From NCBI GenBank assembly GCA_015663855.1, contig DQRJ01000040.1, positions 1 to 15,199 on the forward strand: a stretch of DNA of 15,199 nucleotides, in the 5' to 3' direction. Position numbers and translations under genes: made by a program. The notes beneath the pieces are model-generated. The model was not told where the DNA came from, searched no databases, and saw only the letters and a program-made list of their open reading frames with translations. Shown in pieces: positions 6,734 to 14,697 of this stretch (the first letter of the stretch is position 1; every line of letters begins with the position of its first letter). The DNA comes from Flavobacteriales bacterium. Lineage in GTDB: Bacteria > Bacteroidota > Bacteroidia > Flavobacteriales_D > Sanyastnellaceae.

Positions 6734-9553
6734 ATGCCTAAAGATTCTAGCATTAAGTCGGTTTTGATAATCGGCAGCGGCCCAATTGTTATCGGGCAGG
6801 CATGCGAGTTTGATTATAGCGGATCTCAGGCTTCTCGCTCTTTGCGTGAAGAAGGAATAGAGGTAACCCTCATAAATTCTAACCCTGCCACCATCATGAC
6901 CGACCCGGTTATGGCTGACAACATCTACTTAAAGCCTCTGGAGTCGGAGTCAATTATTGAGATTCTTAAGAAGCATGATATTGATGCGGTGCTACCGACT
7001 ATGGGAGGCCAAACAGCGCTTAACCTAGCGATACAATGTGACGAATTAGGTATTTGGGAAGAGTATGGAGTTAAGATAATCGGAGTAGATATTGCAGCGA
7101 TAGAGATTACGGAGAATCGTGAGGAATTCCGTCTCTTAATGGAGAGGATAGGCATTCCTATGGCTCCCCAAGCAACGGCGAAAAGTTTTCTAGAAGGAAA
7201 GGAGGTTGCGCAAAAATTCGGATATCCACTTTGTATTCGAGCTAGTTTCACTTTAGGTGGTGCGGGAGCTGCAGTAGTTCATACAAAAGAGGATTTTGAA
7301 GATAAACTTACTCTGGGACTTCATAAATCACCGATTCACGAGGTGATGATTGATAAAGCACTTCTCGGCTGGAAAGAATTCGAGTTGGAGCTTTTAAGAG
7401 ACGCGAATGATAATGTGACTATAGTTTGTTCTATAGAAAACATGGATCCAATGGGCATTCACACAGGTGATTCAATTACTGTTGCTCCTGCGATGACTCT
7501 ATCAGATACGACATACCAACGTATGCGCGATATGGCTATCAAAATGATGCGCAACATAGGTGAATTTGCTGGAGGATGTAATGTGCAGTTTGCGGTTTCG
7601 CCAGATGAGAATGAAGATATCATCGCCATCGAAATTAATCCTAGAGTCTCTAGGTCTTCGGCTTTGGCATCTAAAGCTACTGGTTATCCTATTGCCAAAC
7701 TTGCCTCTAAACTAGCTATAGGATATCACTTAGATGAGTTAAAGAATACTATTACTGGATCAACTTCGGCGATGTTTGAGCCGACTCTTGACTATGTGGT
7801 CGTAAAGATTCCTCGCTGGAATTTCGATAAATTCCCTGGAACTAATCGCGAATTAGGATTGCAAATGAAGTCTGTGGGAGAGGTGATGGCAATAGGCCGT
7901 TCTTTCCAAGAGGCGTTGCAGAAAGCGTGTCAATCTTTAGAGATTAAGCGCAACGGGCTTGGTGCAGATGGTCGAGAATTACGCGATCAAGATCAGATCA
8001 TGGATAGTTTACGCCATCCAAGTTGGAATAGATTATTCCATATTTACGACGCATTTAAGCTCGGGATTCCGTTCCACAAAATCCACGAGTCTACGAAAAT
8101 TGATCCTTGGTTCCTTCGTCAGATCGAAGCACTATTAATGCTCGAAAAGGACATCGAAAAGGAGTCAATTCAATCTATTCCTCGCCAACTTTTAATGGAG
8201 GCGAAGAGAAAAGGCTATGCGGATCGTCAAATCGCTCATCTTCTAAGATGCCTTGAAAGCGAAGTTCATTCAAGGAGACAAGACGAAGGAATTAATCGAG
8301 TCTATAAATTAGTTGATACTTGTGCAGCGGAATTCCCGGCTGTGACACCGTATTACTACTCGACATTCGAAGAGTCTGAGAATGAAAGTGTCGTCACCGA
8401 TAAGAAGAAGGTTGTCGTTTTAGGGAGTGGTCCGAATAGAATCGGGCAGGGGATTGAGTTTGACTACTGTTGCGTACATGGGGTGCTTGCGGCGAAAGAG
8501 TGTGGTTATGAGACCATCATGATCAATTGCAACCCGGAGACTGTTTCTACCGACTTCGATACTGCCGATAAATTGTATTTCGAGCCGGTTTTTTGGGAGC
8601 ATATCTACGATATCATCCTACACGAAAATCCAGTGGGAGTGATTGTACAGTTAGGAGGCCAAACCGCACTTAAGCTCGCCGAAAAACTGGATCGCTACGG
8701 TATTCCCGTACTTGGTACGTCATACAAAGCGCTCGACCTTGCGGAAGATAGAGGAAGCTTCTCTACTCTATTAAAGAAAGAAGGGATTCCATATCCTAAG
8801 TTCGGGGTTGTTGAAAATGCAGACCAAGCTGTAGATCTATGTCGCGAGCTCGGTTTTCCACTTCTAGTCCGACCTTCATATGTTCTAGGAGGACAGAAAA
8901 TGAAGATCGTTATAAACGAAGAAGATCTCGAACGTCACGTGATCGACATTCTCAAGCACTTACCAGAAAACCAAATCCTTCTCGACCATTTCATAGAAGG
9001 AGCCATGGAATGTGAGGCCGATGCGATATGCGATGGCGACGAAGTTCGAATTATCGGTATCATGCAACATATCGAACCAGCTGGAATTCACTCTGGCGAT
9101 AGTTATGCGCTACTTCCCCCGTTTAATTTAGGCGATTTGGTAATCCAAAAAATCGAAGATTATACAAGAAGGATCGCTGTTGCGCTTGAAACTAGAGGAC
9201 TCATAAATGTGCAGTTTGCGGTAAAAGACGACGAGGTGTATATCATCGAAGCGAATCCTAGAGCGTCTCGAACTGTTCCGTTTATCTCGAAAGCTTATGG
9301 CGTTCCTTACGTAAACCAAGCTGCTAAAGTGATGCTCGGTGAAGCGAAACTAAAGGACATGCCTCACTCTCCTCATCTCGATGGATATGCAGTGAAAATT
9401 CCTGTTTTCAGCTATGAGAAGTTCCCAGATATAAATAAAGAGCTCGGTCCAGAGATGAAATCTACCGGTGAGGCGATACGTTTTATCGATGATTTACGAG
9501 ATCCCTTTTTCCGCAAGATTTATAGCGAGCGCAACCTATATTTGAGCAAGTAA
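6734..9553 (+). CDS. carB: Carbamoyl-phosphate synthase large chain lacking the C-terminal regulatory domain
   Basis: CarB makes carbamoyl phosphate from bicarbonate, ATP and ammonia supplied by CarA, feeding arginine and pyrimidine synthesis. The two homologous synthetase halves are present. The first (about 5-400) has IGSGPIVIGQACEFDYSG, GGQTALNLA and EINPRVSRSSALASKATG. An oligomerisation segment follows (about 400-550). The second half (from about 556) has GSGPNRIGQGIEFDYCCVH, NCNPETVSTDFDTADKLYFEP and EANPRASRTVPF. At 939 residues it stops shortly after GPEMKSTGE, where the roughly 135-residue MGS-like allosteric domain of a typical 1070-residue CarB should begin. I recall short CarB proteins in Flavobacteriia, so this may be lineage-typical rather than damage. 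The ATG follows a run of A. carA is not in the window. The first ATP-grasp glycine loop reads ASFTLGGAGAAV instead of PSFTMGGSGGGI. Confidence 0.97.
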   Translation: MPKDSSIKSVLIIGSGPIVIGQACEFDYSGSQASRSLREEGIEVTLINSNPATIMTDPVMADNIYLKPLESESIIEILKKHDIDAVLPTMGGQTALNLAIQCDELGIWEEYGVKIIGVDIAAIEITENREEFRLLMERIGIPMAPQATAKSFLEGKEVAQKFGYPLCIRASFTLGGAGAAVVHTKEDFEDKLTLGLHKSPIHEVMIDKALLGWKEFELELLRDANDNVTIVCSIENMDPMGIHTGDSITVAPAMTLSDTTYQRMRDMAIKMMRNIGEFAGGCNVQFAVSPDENEDIIAIEINPRVSRSSALASKATGYPIAKLASKLAIGYHLDELKNTITGSTSAMFEPTLDYVVVKIPRWNFDKFPGTNRELGLQMKSVGEVMAIGRSFQEALQKACQSLEIKRNGLGADGRELRDQDQIMDSLRHPSWNRLFHIYDAFKLGIPFHKIHESTKIDPWFLRQIEALLMLEKDIEKESIQSIPRQLLMEAKRKGYADRQIAHLLRCLESEVHSRRQDEGINRVYKLVDTCAAEFPAVTPYYYSTFEESENESVVTDKKKVVVLGSGPNRIGQGIEFDYCCVHGVLAAKECGYETIMINCNPETVSTDFDTADKLYFEPVFWEHIYDIILHENPVGVIVQLGGQTALKLAEKLDRYGIPVLGTSYKALDLAEDRGSFSTLLKKEGIPYPKFGVVENADQAVDLCRELGFPLLVRPSYVLGGQKMKIVINEEDLERHVIDILKHLPENQILLDHFIEGAMECEADAICDGDEVRIIGIMQHIEPAGIHSGDSYALLPPFNLGDLVIQKIEDYTRRIAVALETRGLINVQFAVKDDEVYIIEANPRASRTVPFISKAYGVPYVNQAAKVMLGEAKLKDMPHSPHLDGYAVKIPVFSYEKFPDINKELGPEMKSTGEAIRFIDDLRDPFFRKIYSERNLYLSK

Positions 9554-9562
9554 TTCCAATTA

Positions 9563-9766
9563 ATGCTTAAGTCAATTTTCTATATCGTTATAGTGTGGTT
9601 TATCTGGCGCTGGTTGGATAGAATCTTTGGATGGAGAAGACGGAATAGAGATGTTTTTGGAACTACAAGTAATCCACAGGATAGACCTCAGTCGCCTCCT
9701 AAAAGTAAAACTCCTAACGACAATAAGATAGGAGATTATGTTGATTTTGAAGAAGTAGAGGACTAG
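9563..9766 (+). CDS. DUF4834 family small membrane protein
   Basis: This 67-residue protein has one N-terminal membrane segment (about residues 2-19, FYIVIVWFIWRWL core). After it come a basic cluster (WRRRNR), a proline-rich and polar linker, and the acidic tail IGDYVDFEEVED. This architecture, with the terminal GDYVDYEE-like motif, matches the DUF4834 family of Bacteroidota. The function is unknown. The positive-inside rule places the tail in the cytoplasm. It starts 9 bases after carB and ends 17 bases before the YfhO gene, so it is very probably in the same operon. Confidence 0.75.
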   Translation: MLKSIFYIVIVWFIWRWLDRIFGWRRRNRDVFGTTSNPQDRPQSPPKSKTPNDNKIGDYVDFEEVED

Positions 9767-9783
9767 GAGTTAACTTGTCACCC

Positions 9784-12288
9784 ATGAAAAACGCTCTACA
9801 ACAACTATTACCCCATTCAATAGCTGTTTTTCTACTTTTCTGCATTTCCGCAGCGCTTTATTCGCCCTCGATTTTAAAGGGAGAAAGAATGAGGCAGGGA
9901 GATATTATTAATTTCAAGGGAATGGCTCACGAAACAGAGAGCTATTACTTCATTGAAGGTGAGCGTCCTGACTGGACCGATAGTATGTTCTCGGGTATGC
10001 CTACCATTCAAATTACAGGGATAGGATTCACTACGGTTCCGAAAGTTATTTGGTTGATTCTAAGATTTTTCATGTCTCCAGAGATCATGACTCTGTTCAT
10101 GGCGATGTTGGCGGGGTATGTTTTGGCATTATGCCTGAAGGCCCCCCCTTGGGTAGCATTTATTATAGGTGCGACTTATGGGTTAGCGTCCGTAAACACC
10201 TTGTATTTAGCGGCGGGTCATGCTTCAAAAGTTAGGGCGATTGCGGTTATGCCTGGTGTTCTAGGTGGCGTTTTGGCTGCCTTTCGTGGGCGTAGAGCTG
10301 CGGGAGTGGCGATTTTCACGTTGTTCTTGGCGATTCATATTTATGCGAATCACCTCCAGATGACTTATTACCTTATGTTCTTAATCGTGGCGGTAGGCTT
10401 GTCAGAGTTGATTAATGCAGTTATAAAAGGCCAAACCAAATCAGCAATCATCACCTCCTCGCTATTATTAGTTGGAGCATTTAGTGCGGTCTTACCTCAA
10501 TCAGCGGAGTTAGCACTCACTCAAAACTACTCTCAGTACACTACTAGAGGCGAGGCGATTTTGCCCGATTTAGAATCGGGAGATGCGGTTTCTAATTCAG
10601 GACTTGATAGATATTATATCCTCGAGTATAGTATGGCTCGTGGAGAGTGGCTTTCAATGTTAGTCCCGGATATTAAGGGTGGGGCGGATCAACTTTATTG
10701 GGGAGAGCAACGTTTCAGTGGTGGAGCATTTTATTTCGGAGCAATCGCATTTGCGTTTTTCCTTGCATTTCTCTTCGTGGGGAAAGACCCAGTCCGATGG
10801 CCTCTCCTTTTAATTACGCTTCTCGCGATAATTTTATCGTGGCGCGAGACATCTTTTATTTTCGACTTCTTCATAGAATACGTTCCTCTTTTCAATAAGT
10901 TTAGGGACACGAAAATGATGCTAGTAATAGTCCAAGTCGCAGTCGCAGCGGGTGCAACTCTTGCGTTAAAGGAGATTTGGGATGATGTATCTCATGGTAA
11001 GTGGAAGCCTTGGGTTTTCTCATTACTGGGAATTACCGCTGTGTTAGGCGCATTTTATGCTCTTCCGACAACGTTTTTCGACTTCACGTCAAGCATTAGA
11101 ACAGACCAAGCCCTTTCTCAAATAGGTAAGTCAAAGGTTGTAGATATGAGGTTGGAAATTTTCCGATCTGATATTCTTAGATCAATAGGGCTTATTCTTT
11201 TGACTGCTGCAGCTGTCTTTGCGATATATAAGAAGACTATTGATAAGAGAATTATTTTCGGGTTTCTAGCAGTGGTTATGATATTTGAAATGTCTGCTGT
11301 AACGAAACGTTATCCGATAAATTGGGTGGATTCTTTTGAAGCGGCTTATCCTTTTGAACCCACTCCCCCAGATTTAGCAATTCTCCAACAAGAGTCAAAT
11401 GGCCTTGAAGGATTTGAGGAATTAAAGAAATCGAACATTAAAATAGAAGAAGAAAGGTTAGGTCATAAACTTTCTCGAAGGCATTATAGAGCAGAGGCAG
11501 CAGCCTCATTTAGCGCACTTAACTCGTTGACTCATTATAGAGTTCTAGATTGGCAAAGACCATTTAATGACGCTCGGACTTCTTACTTTCATAAGTCTGT
11601 AGGAGGTTATCACGGGGCGAAGTTGCGTAGGTACCAAGATTTTATTGATAAGGTTCTAATCCCCGAAAGAAAGGAGTTTGTGTCTTTCGCAGAAACCTCT
11701 GGAATAGGTCTTGCCACGACAAGACTTAAAGCCCTAGCAATGCTTAACACGAAGTATATCATCTTACCGGGAGCAGAACAACCACTGCCTTTAGTAGGAG
11801 CACTTGGGCCTGCCTGGATTACGTCATCTGTACTTTTTGTAGATGACGCAAATGAGGAGATTTCTGAAGTTAGAAATGTAGATCTCTCAACCACTGCAAT
11901 TATTCACCGAGAATTCGAATCTGAATTGTCTAATATAAGCTTGCCGAATTCTGACACCCCCCATAATTCGACAGTTACACTTTCCCATTATCATCCAGAA
12001 AAATTGACGTATTCAACGTCGAGCGATACGGATGGGGTAATGGTGCTAAGTGAGGTTTGGTATCCAGAGGGATGGAAAGCAACAATTGATGGAAAATCGG
12101 TACAGATTATCAGAGCTAATTATATATTGAGAGCATTAGTTATTCCAGCTGGCGAGCATATTGTAGAGCTAACTTTTGAGCCATCGGGCAGGAAGTTAGC
12201 GGGAATTGCTAGCGGATTAGGAAGTTTATTACTTCTGATTTTCATTGGAGCCATGGTGTTTTCACATTACCGAAAGGTTTTAGATTAA
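9784..12288 (+). CDS. YfhO family polytopic membrane protein
   Basis: This roughly 834-residue inner-membrane protein resembles the YfhO family, GT-C-like proteins; Bacillus YfhO is linked to glycosylation of cell-envelope polymers, but Bacteroidota members are uncharacterised. It has a first membrane helix (residues about 12-28), then an extracytoplasmic loop with acidic residues and the characteristic W..SMFSGMPTIQI segment. About ten further hydrophobic helices follow up to about residue 510. A large soluble domain comes next (about 510-800), and a last helix lies near the C-terminus (GLGSLLLLIFIGAMVF). A TTG at 9775 is an alternative start with AGGAG five bases before it (9765-9769). I preferred the ATG at 9784, but the choice is not settled. 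It is 7 bases from the next gene. Confidence 0.85.
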   Translation: MKNALQQLLPHSIAVFLLFCISAALYSPSILKGERMRQGDIINFKGMAHETESYYFIEGERPDWTDSMFSGMPTIQITGIGFTTVPKVIWLILRFFMSPEIMTLFMAMLAGYVLALCLKAPPWVAFIIGATYGLASVNTLYLAAGHASKVRAIAVMPGVLGGVLAAFRGRRAAGVAIFTLFLAIHIYANHLQMTYYLMFLIVAVGLSELINAVIKGQTKSAIITSSLLLVGAFSAVLPQSAELALTQNYSQYTTRGEAILPDLESGDAVSNSGLDRYYILEYSMARGEWLSMLVPDIKGGADQLYWGEQRFSGGAFYFGAIAFAFFLAFLFVGKDPVRWPLLLITLLAIILSWRETSFIFDFFIEYVPLFNKFRDTKMMLVIVQVAVAAGATLALKEIWDDVSHGKWKPWVFSLLGITAVLGAFYALPTTFFDFTSSIRTDQALSQIGKSKVVDMRLEIFRSDILRSIGLILLTAAAVFAIYKKTIDKRIIFGFLAVVMIFEMSAVTKRYPINWVDSFEAAYPFEPTPPDLAILQQESNGLEGFEELKKSNIKIEEERLGHKLSRRHYRAEAAASFSALNSLTHYRVLDWQRPFNDARTSYFHKSVGGYHGAKLRRYQDFIDKVLIPERKEFVSFAETSGIGLATTRLKALAMLNTKYIILPGAEQPLPLVGALGPAWITSSVLFVDDANEEISEVRNVDLSTTAIIHREFESELSNISLPNSDTPHNSTVTLSHYHPEKLTYSTSSDTDGVMVLSEVWYPEGWKATIDGKSVQIIRANYILRALVIPAGEHIVELTFEPSGRKLAGIASGLGSLLLLIFIGAMVFSHYRKVLD

Positions 12289-12295
12289 GCATCTG

Positions 12296-13483
12296 ATGAA
12301 GCTTATTTATACAAGTTCTCCCGGAGAGTGGTCTAAGGATTTTTGGGTTCAGTGGGATGCGTTTCTTGCTGGGGAGAACTCGAGTGCTTATTTAGACTCT
12401 CGCTCTATTAAAGCTGCTCTGGCTGTTCCTGATAGGTACTTAAGAGCCATTTGTTGGCTTGATGAAAATCAAAATATTGTAGGAGTAGCTAGCACCGAAG
12501 ACACACAAGCTGAAAGCATCTCAAAAGGGCAGTTTCTAAAAGCGGATAAGCCGATTTTTAAGCTCGCTCAAAGATATTTATATAGGGGAGATGGGAAGTT
12601 TAAATTGAATATTCGTGTTCTTGGGATGGTTTTGTCTAGTGGAGATCACGCATACAGATTTGACGATAAAATTTCAAAAGAGGAAGTCCACAAAGCAATT
12701 GACGACGCATTAAAAATTCTAGAGGACAGAGATGCTATCCTTCCCAAGACATTTCTAATAAAAGATCATTACATCGATATTCCCATGGATGTGAAATTCG
12801 CTGGAAAATCGACCTGGCATCCTCGTTGGGTAGATCTAGAGTTTGATCCCGTAATGGAAATCGATATTTCGCCGGATTGGACTAGCTTCGAACATTATAG
12901 GGAAGCACTTCGTAAAAAATCGAGAACGAAAATTAGACGAATACTTAATAGCTCAGAAGAGCTAGTCCTAAAAAACCTCAATCTTGAGGAAGTCATACAA
13001 CTCTCGTCAGAACTATACGATCTATACTCGAAAGTATACGGTCGAGCAGGCTTCAAATTAGGAAAACTCCATAAGCAAGACATCGTTGAGCTTAAAAGAC
13101 ATTGGGGAAGTGAATTCCCGGTATTTGGTTACTATCACGAAAATACTTTAGTCGGATTTCAATGTGGGATTGTTACAAAACATGCCGTTGAAGCATTCTT
13201 TGTAGGATTTAATGAAGATGAAAATCGCATCCATTCTATATACCAACGCATGCTTTTAGAGTTTATTCAACAAGGAATTAAAGTAGGAGCAAAAAAGATA
13301 TCTTTAGGCCGCACAGCTCTGGATATTAAATCTTCGCTTGGAGCTTGTCCTAGAAGATTGTCATGCCATATGAAAGTAGAAAATCCATATATTCATTTTT
13401 TAATGAGGTTAATAGCAGGTGCTTCATCTCCTAAAATACCCCAGCTAAAAAGAGCTTGGAAAGACAACGTCATTCAAGGTTAA
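12296..13483 (+). CDS. GNAT-superfamily (FemAB/BioF2-like) protein
   Basis: This 395-residue soluble protein has no signal peptide or membrane helix. Its last third has the look of a GNAT/FemAB-like acyltransferase domain: the strand segments FPVFGYYHENTLVGFQCGI and AVEAFFVGFNED, a helix IYQRMLLEFIQQGI, and KKISLGRTALDIKSSLGA. The latter resembles the conserved end of FemAB-like families that transfer aminoacyl or acyl groups in envelope synthesis. The N-terminal half may be a second, degenerate GNAT fold. The acyl donor and acceptor cannot be inferred. It lies directly after the YfhO gene (7 bases) in the same presumed operon, which is compatible with a cell-envelope role. Superfamily membership is likely; the exact family is uncertain. 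Confidence 0.65.
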   Translation: MKLIYTSSPGEWSKDFWVQWDAFLAGENSSAYLDSRSIKAALAVPDRYLRAICWLDENQNIVGVASTEDTQAESISKGQFLKADKPIFKLAQRYLYRGDGKFKLNIRVLGMVLSSGDHAYRFDDKISKEEVHKAIDDALKILEDRDAILPKTFLIKDHYIDIPMDVKFAGKSTWHPRWVDLEFDPVMEIDISPDWTSFEHYREALRKKSRTKIRRILNSSEELVLKNLNLEEVIQLSSELYDLYSKVYGRAGFKLGKLHKQDIVELKRHWGSEFPVFGYYHENTLVGFQCGIVTKHAVEAFFVGFNEDENRIHSIYQRMLLEFIQQGIKVGAKKISLGRTALDIKSSLGACPRRLSCHMKVENPYIHFLMRLIAGASSPKIPQLKRAWKDNVIQG

Positions 13484-13516
13484 GCAAGTTTATCTTCGCG
13501 CTATAATTAAATTAAA

Positions 13517-14074
13517 ATGAACAATAAAGTAATATTGGGAGTAATAGGGGTTTGGCTTATAGCTTTAACATATTTACAGTTAGTGCCTGCGCCTGCAAAA
13601 ATTTCCGATGAGGGAGCTGCAGTGATTGCGTTTGTACACGGTGACACCCTCCGTCAAGGTATGCTTTTAATCCAAACCCTAGAGGCTTCACTTCGCAAAA
13701 GCATGAATGAGGTTGATTCCACTTTGAAAGTTCAAGCTCTTCCACTTCAACAAGAAGCTCAAGAACTTATCCAATATGCAAACTCTGCACAAGCAACTGA
13801 AAATGAGATAGGAATTGCTAGTAATAGGGTTCGTGAAATAGAGACTATTCTTGAGAAAATGCAATATGAAGCTGAACAACACTTCTTATTTCAAGAGAGC
13901 ACGATGCAAGCTACAATTGCGGCACACCTTACGAAAACGCTAAGGACTTATTCTGAAAAGAACGGAATTGATGTCGTATTAAATTGGGGCTTGAGTGGAG
14001 AAGGTGTTTTGTTTGGTACAGATGCTCGTGATGTGACTTCTGAGGTTCTGCAAGATCTTAATTTTTCAAACTAA
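13517..14074 (+). CDS. OmpH/Skp-like periplasmic chaperone
   Basis: This 185-residue protein has an N-terminal hydrophobic segment (about 4-22) that serves as signal peptide or anchor. It then has IAFVHGDTLRQG, matching the IAYVNxDSL opening of OmpH proteins in Bacteroidota. A long helical, Gln/Glu-rich middle is predicted to be a coiled coil (about 52-140). It ends with NGIDVVLNWGLSGEGVLFGTDARDVTSEVLQDLN, of which GVLFG and DVTSEVL fit the family's final strand. Skp/OmpH trimers hold unfolded outer-membrane proteins in the periplasm. An A-rich leader (ATTAAATTAAA) precedes the ATG. The preceding gap of 33 bases contains TATCTTCG (13491-13498), one mismatch from a -7 box, so a weak internal promoter is possible. 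It is 7 bases from the DUF4924 gene. Confidence 0.82.
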   Translation: MNNKVILGVIGVWLIALTYLQLVPAPAKISDEGAAVIAFVHGDTLRQGMLLIQTLEASLRKSMNEVDSTLKVQALPLQQEAQELIQYANSAQATENEIGIASNRVREIETILEKMQYEAEQHFLFQESTMQATIAAHLTKTLRTYSEKNGIDVVLNWGLSGEGVLFGTDARDVTSEVLQDLNFSN

Positions 14075-14081
14075 CAGCAAT

Positions 14082-14615
14082 ATGATTCTTGCAGACACAA
14101 AAAAGGAGGAGCATGTTGTAGAATATATTTTGTTTCTATGGCAGATTGAAGATCTTGTTAGAGCGGCGAAATTCAATCCTGAAGTTCTCGAAAACTGGGC
14201 TGAAGAAACTGCACTACGTGAGGGGACTGACCCTGAGAAAGAGAAGGCTTGGATAGTAGGTATTGCTAGTTCAATGCGTACCCAAGGGAAAGAAGAATCA
14301 GGTCACACTACTGATGTTAGTGAGCCCTTAGTAGAGTTAGCTCACTTACATGAAATGCTTCTTGGGCCTACTGAAGATTTACGATATAAAGAAGCGTTTG
14401 ACGTGGCCAAACCTATGCTCAAAGAGCTCAAGAAGAACACATCTGATTCAACAGAACATCCTGTGGAACAGTTGCTTATAGGTTTATACGGTTGGTTGCT
14501 GTTGAGGATGAAAAAGCAAGCTATTTCTGCTGAATCGGAGGCTGGATTTGTTGCATTTCGCAACTGGGCAAATGCTTTAGCGAAGGGGCATTTGAAGATT
14601 TATTACGGTAAATAA
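14082..14615 (+). CDS. DUF4924 family protein
   Basis: This 177-residue predicted soluble, mainly helical protein matches the DUF4924 family of Bacteroidota. Its N-terminus carries the typical NIAEYILYMWQVEDLIRA-like segment, here EYILFLWQIEDLVRA. The middle has LHEMLLGPTEDLRYKEAF and the end has LRMKKQAISAESEAG. The function is unknown; there is no catalytic motif I recognise, no signal peptide and no membrane helix. It is the last gene of the packed run that starts with carB. An OmpH gene followed by this gene suggests co-expression, but not necessarily a shared process. Confidence 0.75.
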   Translation: MILADTKKEEHVVEYILFLWQIEDLVRAAKFNPEVLENWAEETALREGTDPEKEKAWIVGIASSMRTQGKEESGHTTDVSEPLVELAHLHEMLLGPTEDLRYKEAFDVAKPMLKELKKNTSDSTEHPVEQLLIGLYGWLLLRMKKQAISAESEAGFVAFRNWANALAKGHLKIYYGK

Positions 14616-14697
14616 CCCCCCATTATATCCTCGTTCTTTTGTTAAGAACTACCCTAGTGTGATGTGATATGCTGAAATTGAGGTACGATTTTGCAGT
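14616..14697. other. Intergenic region with a weak hairpin
   Basis: This 82-base gap separates the DUF4924 gene from the Rv1355c-like gene. GTTCTT (14633-14638) and AAGAAC (14644-14649) form a six-base-pair stem with a five-base loop. No T-run follows, so it is at best a weak terminator. I found no convincing -7 box for the next gene. Confidence 0.3.

Noticed and set aside
6441..6767. 108-residue plus-strand open frame
   Set aside because: It is antisense to the hydrolase N-terminus and runs across the promoter region into carB; the composition does not look like a protein family.
9554..9766. Possible frameshifted remnant of the CarB regulatory domain after the stop
   Set aside because: The region encodes a complete DUF4834-like small protein and is too short for a roughly 135-residue domain; no MGS-like sequence is visible.
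14633..14649. Rho-independent terminator after the DUF4924 gene
   Set aside because: The stem is only six A/T-rich pairs and lacks a following T-run.
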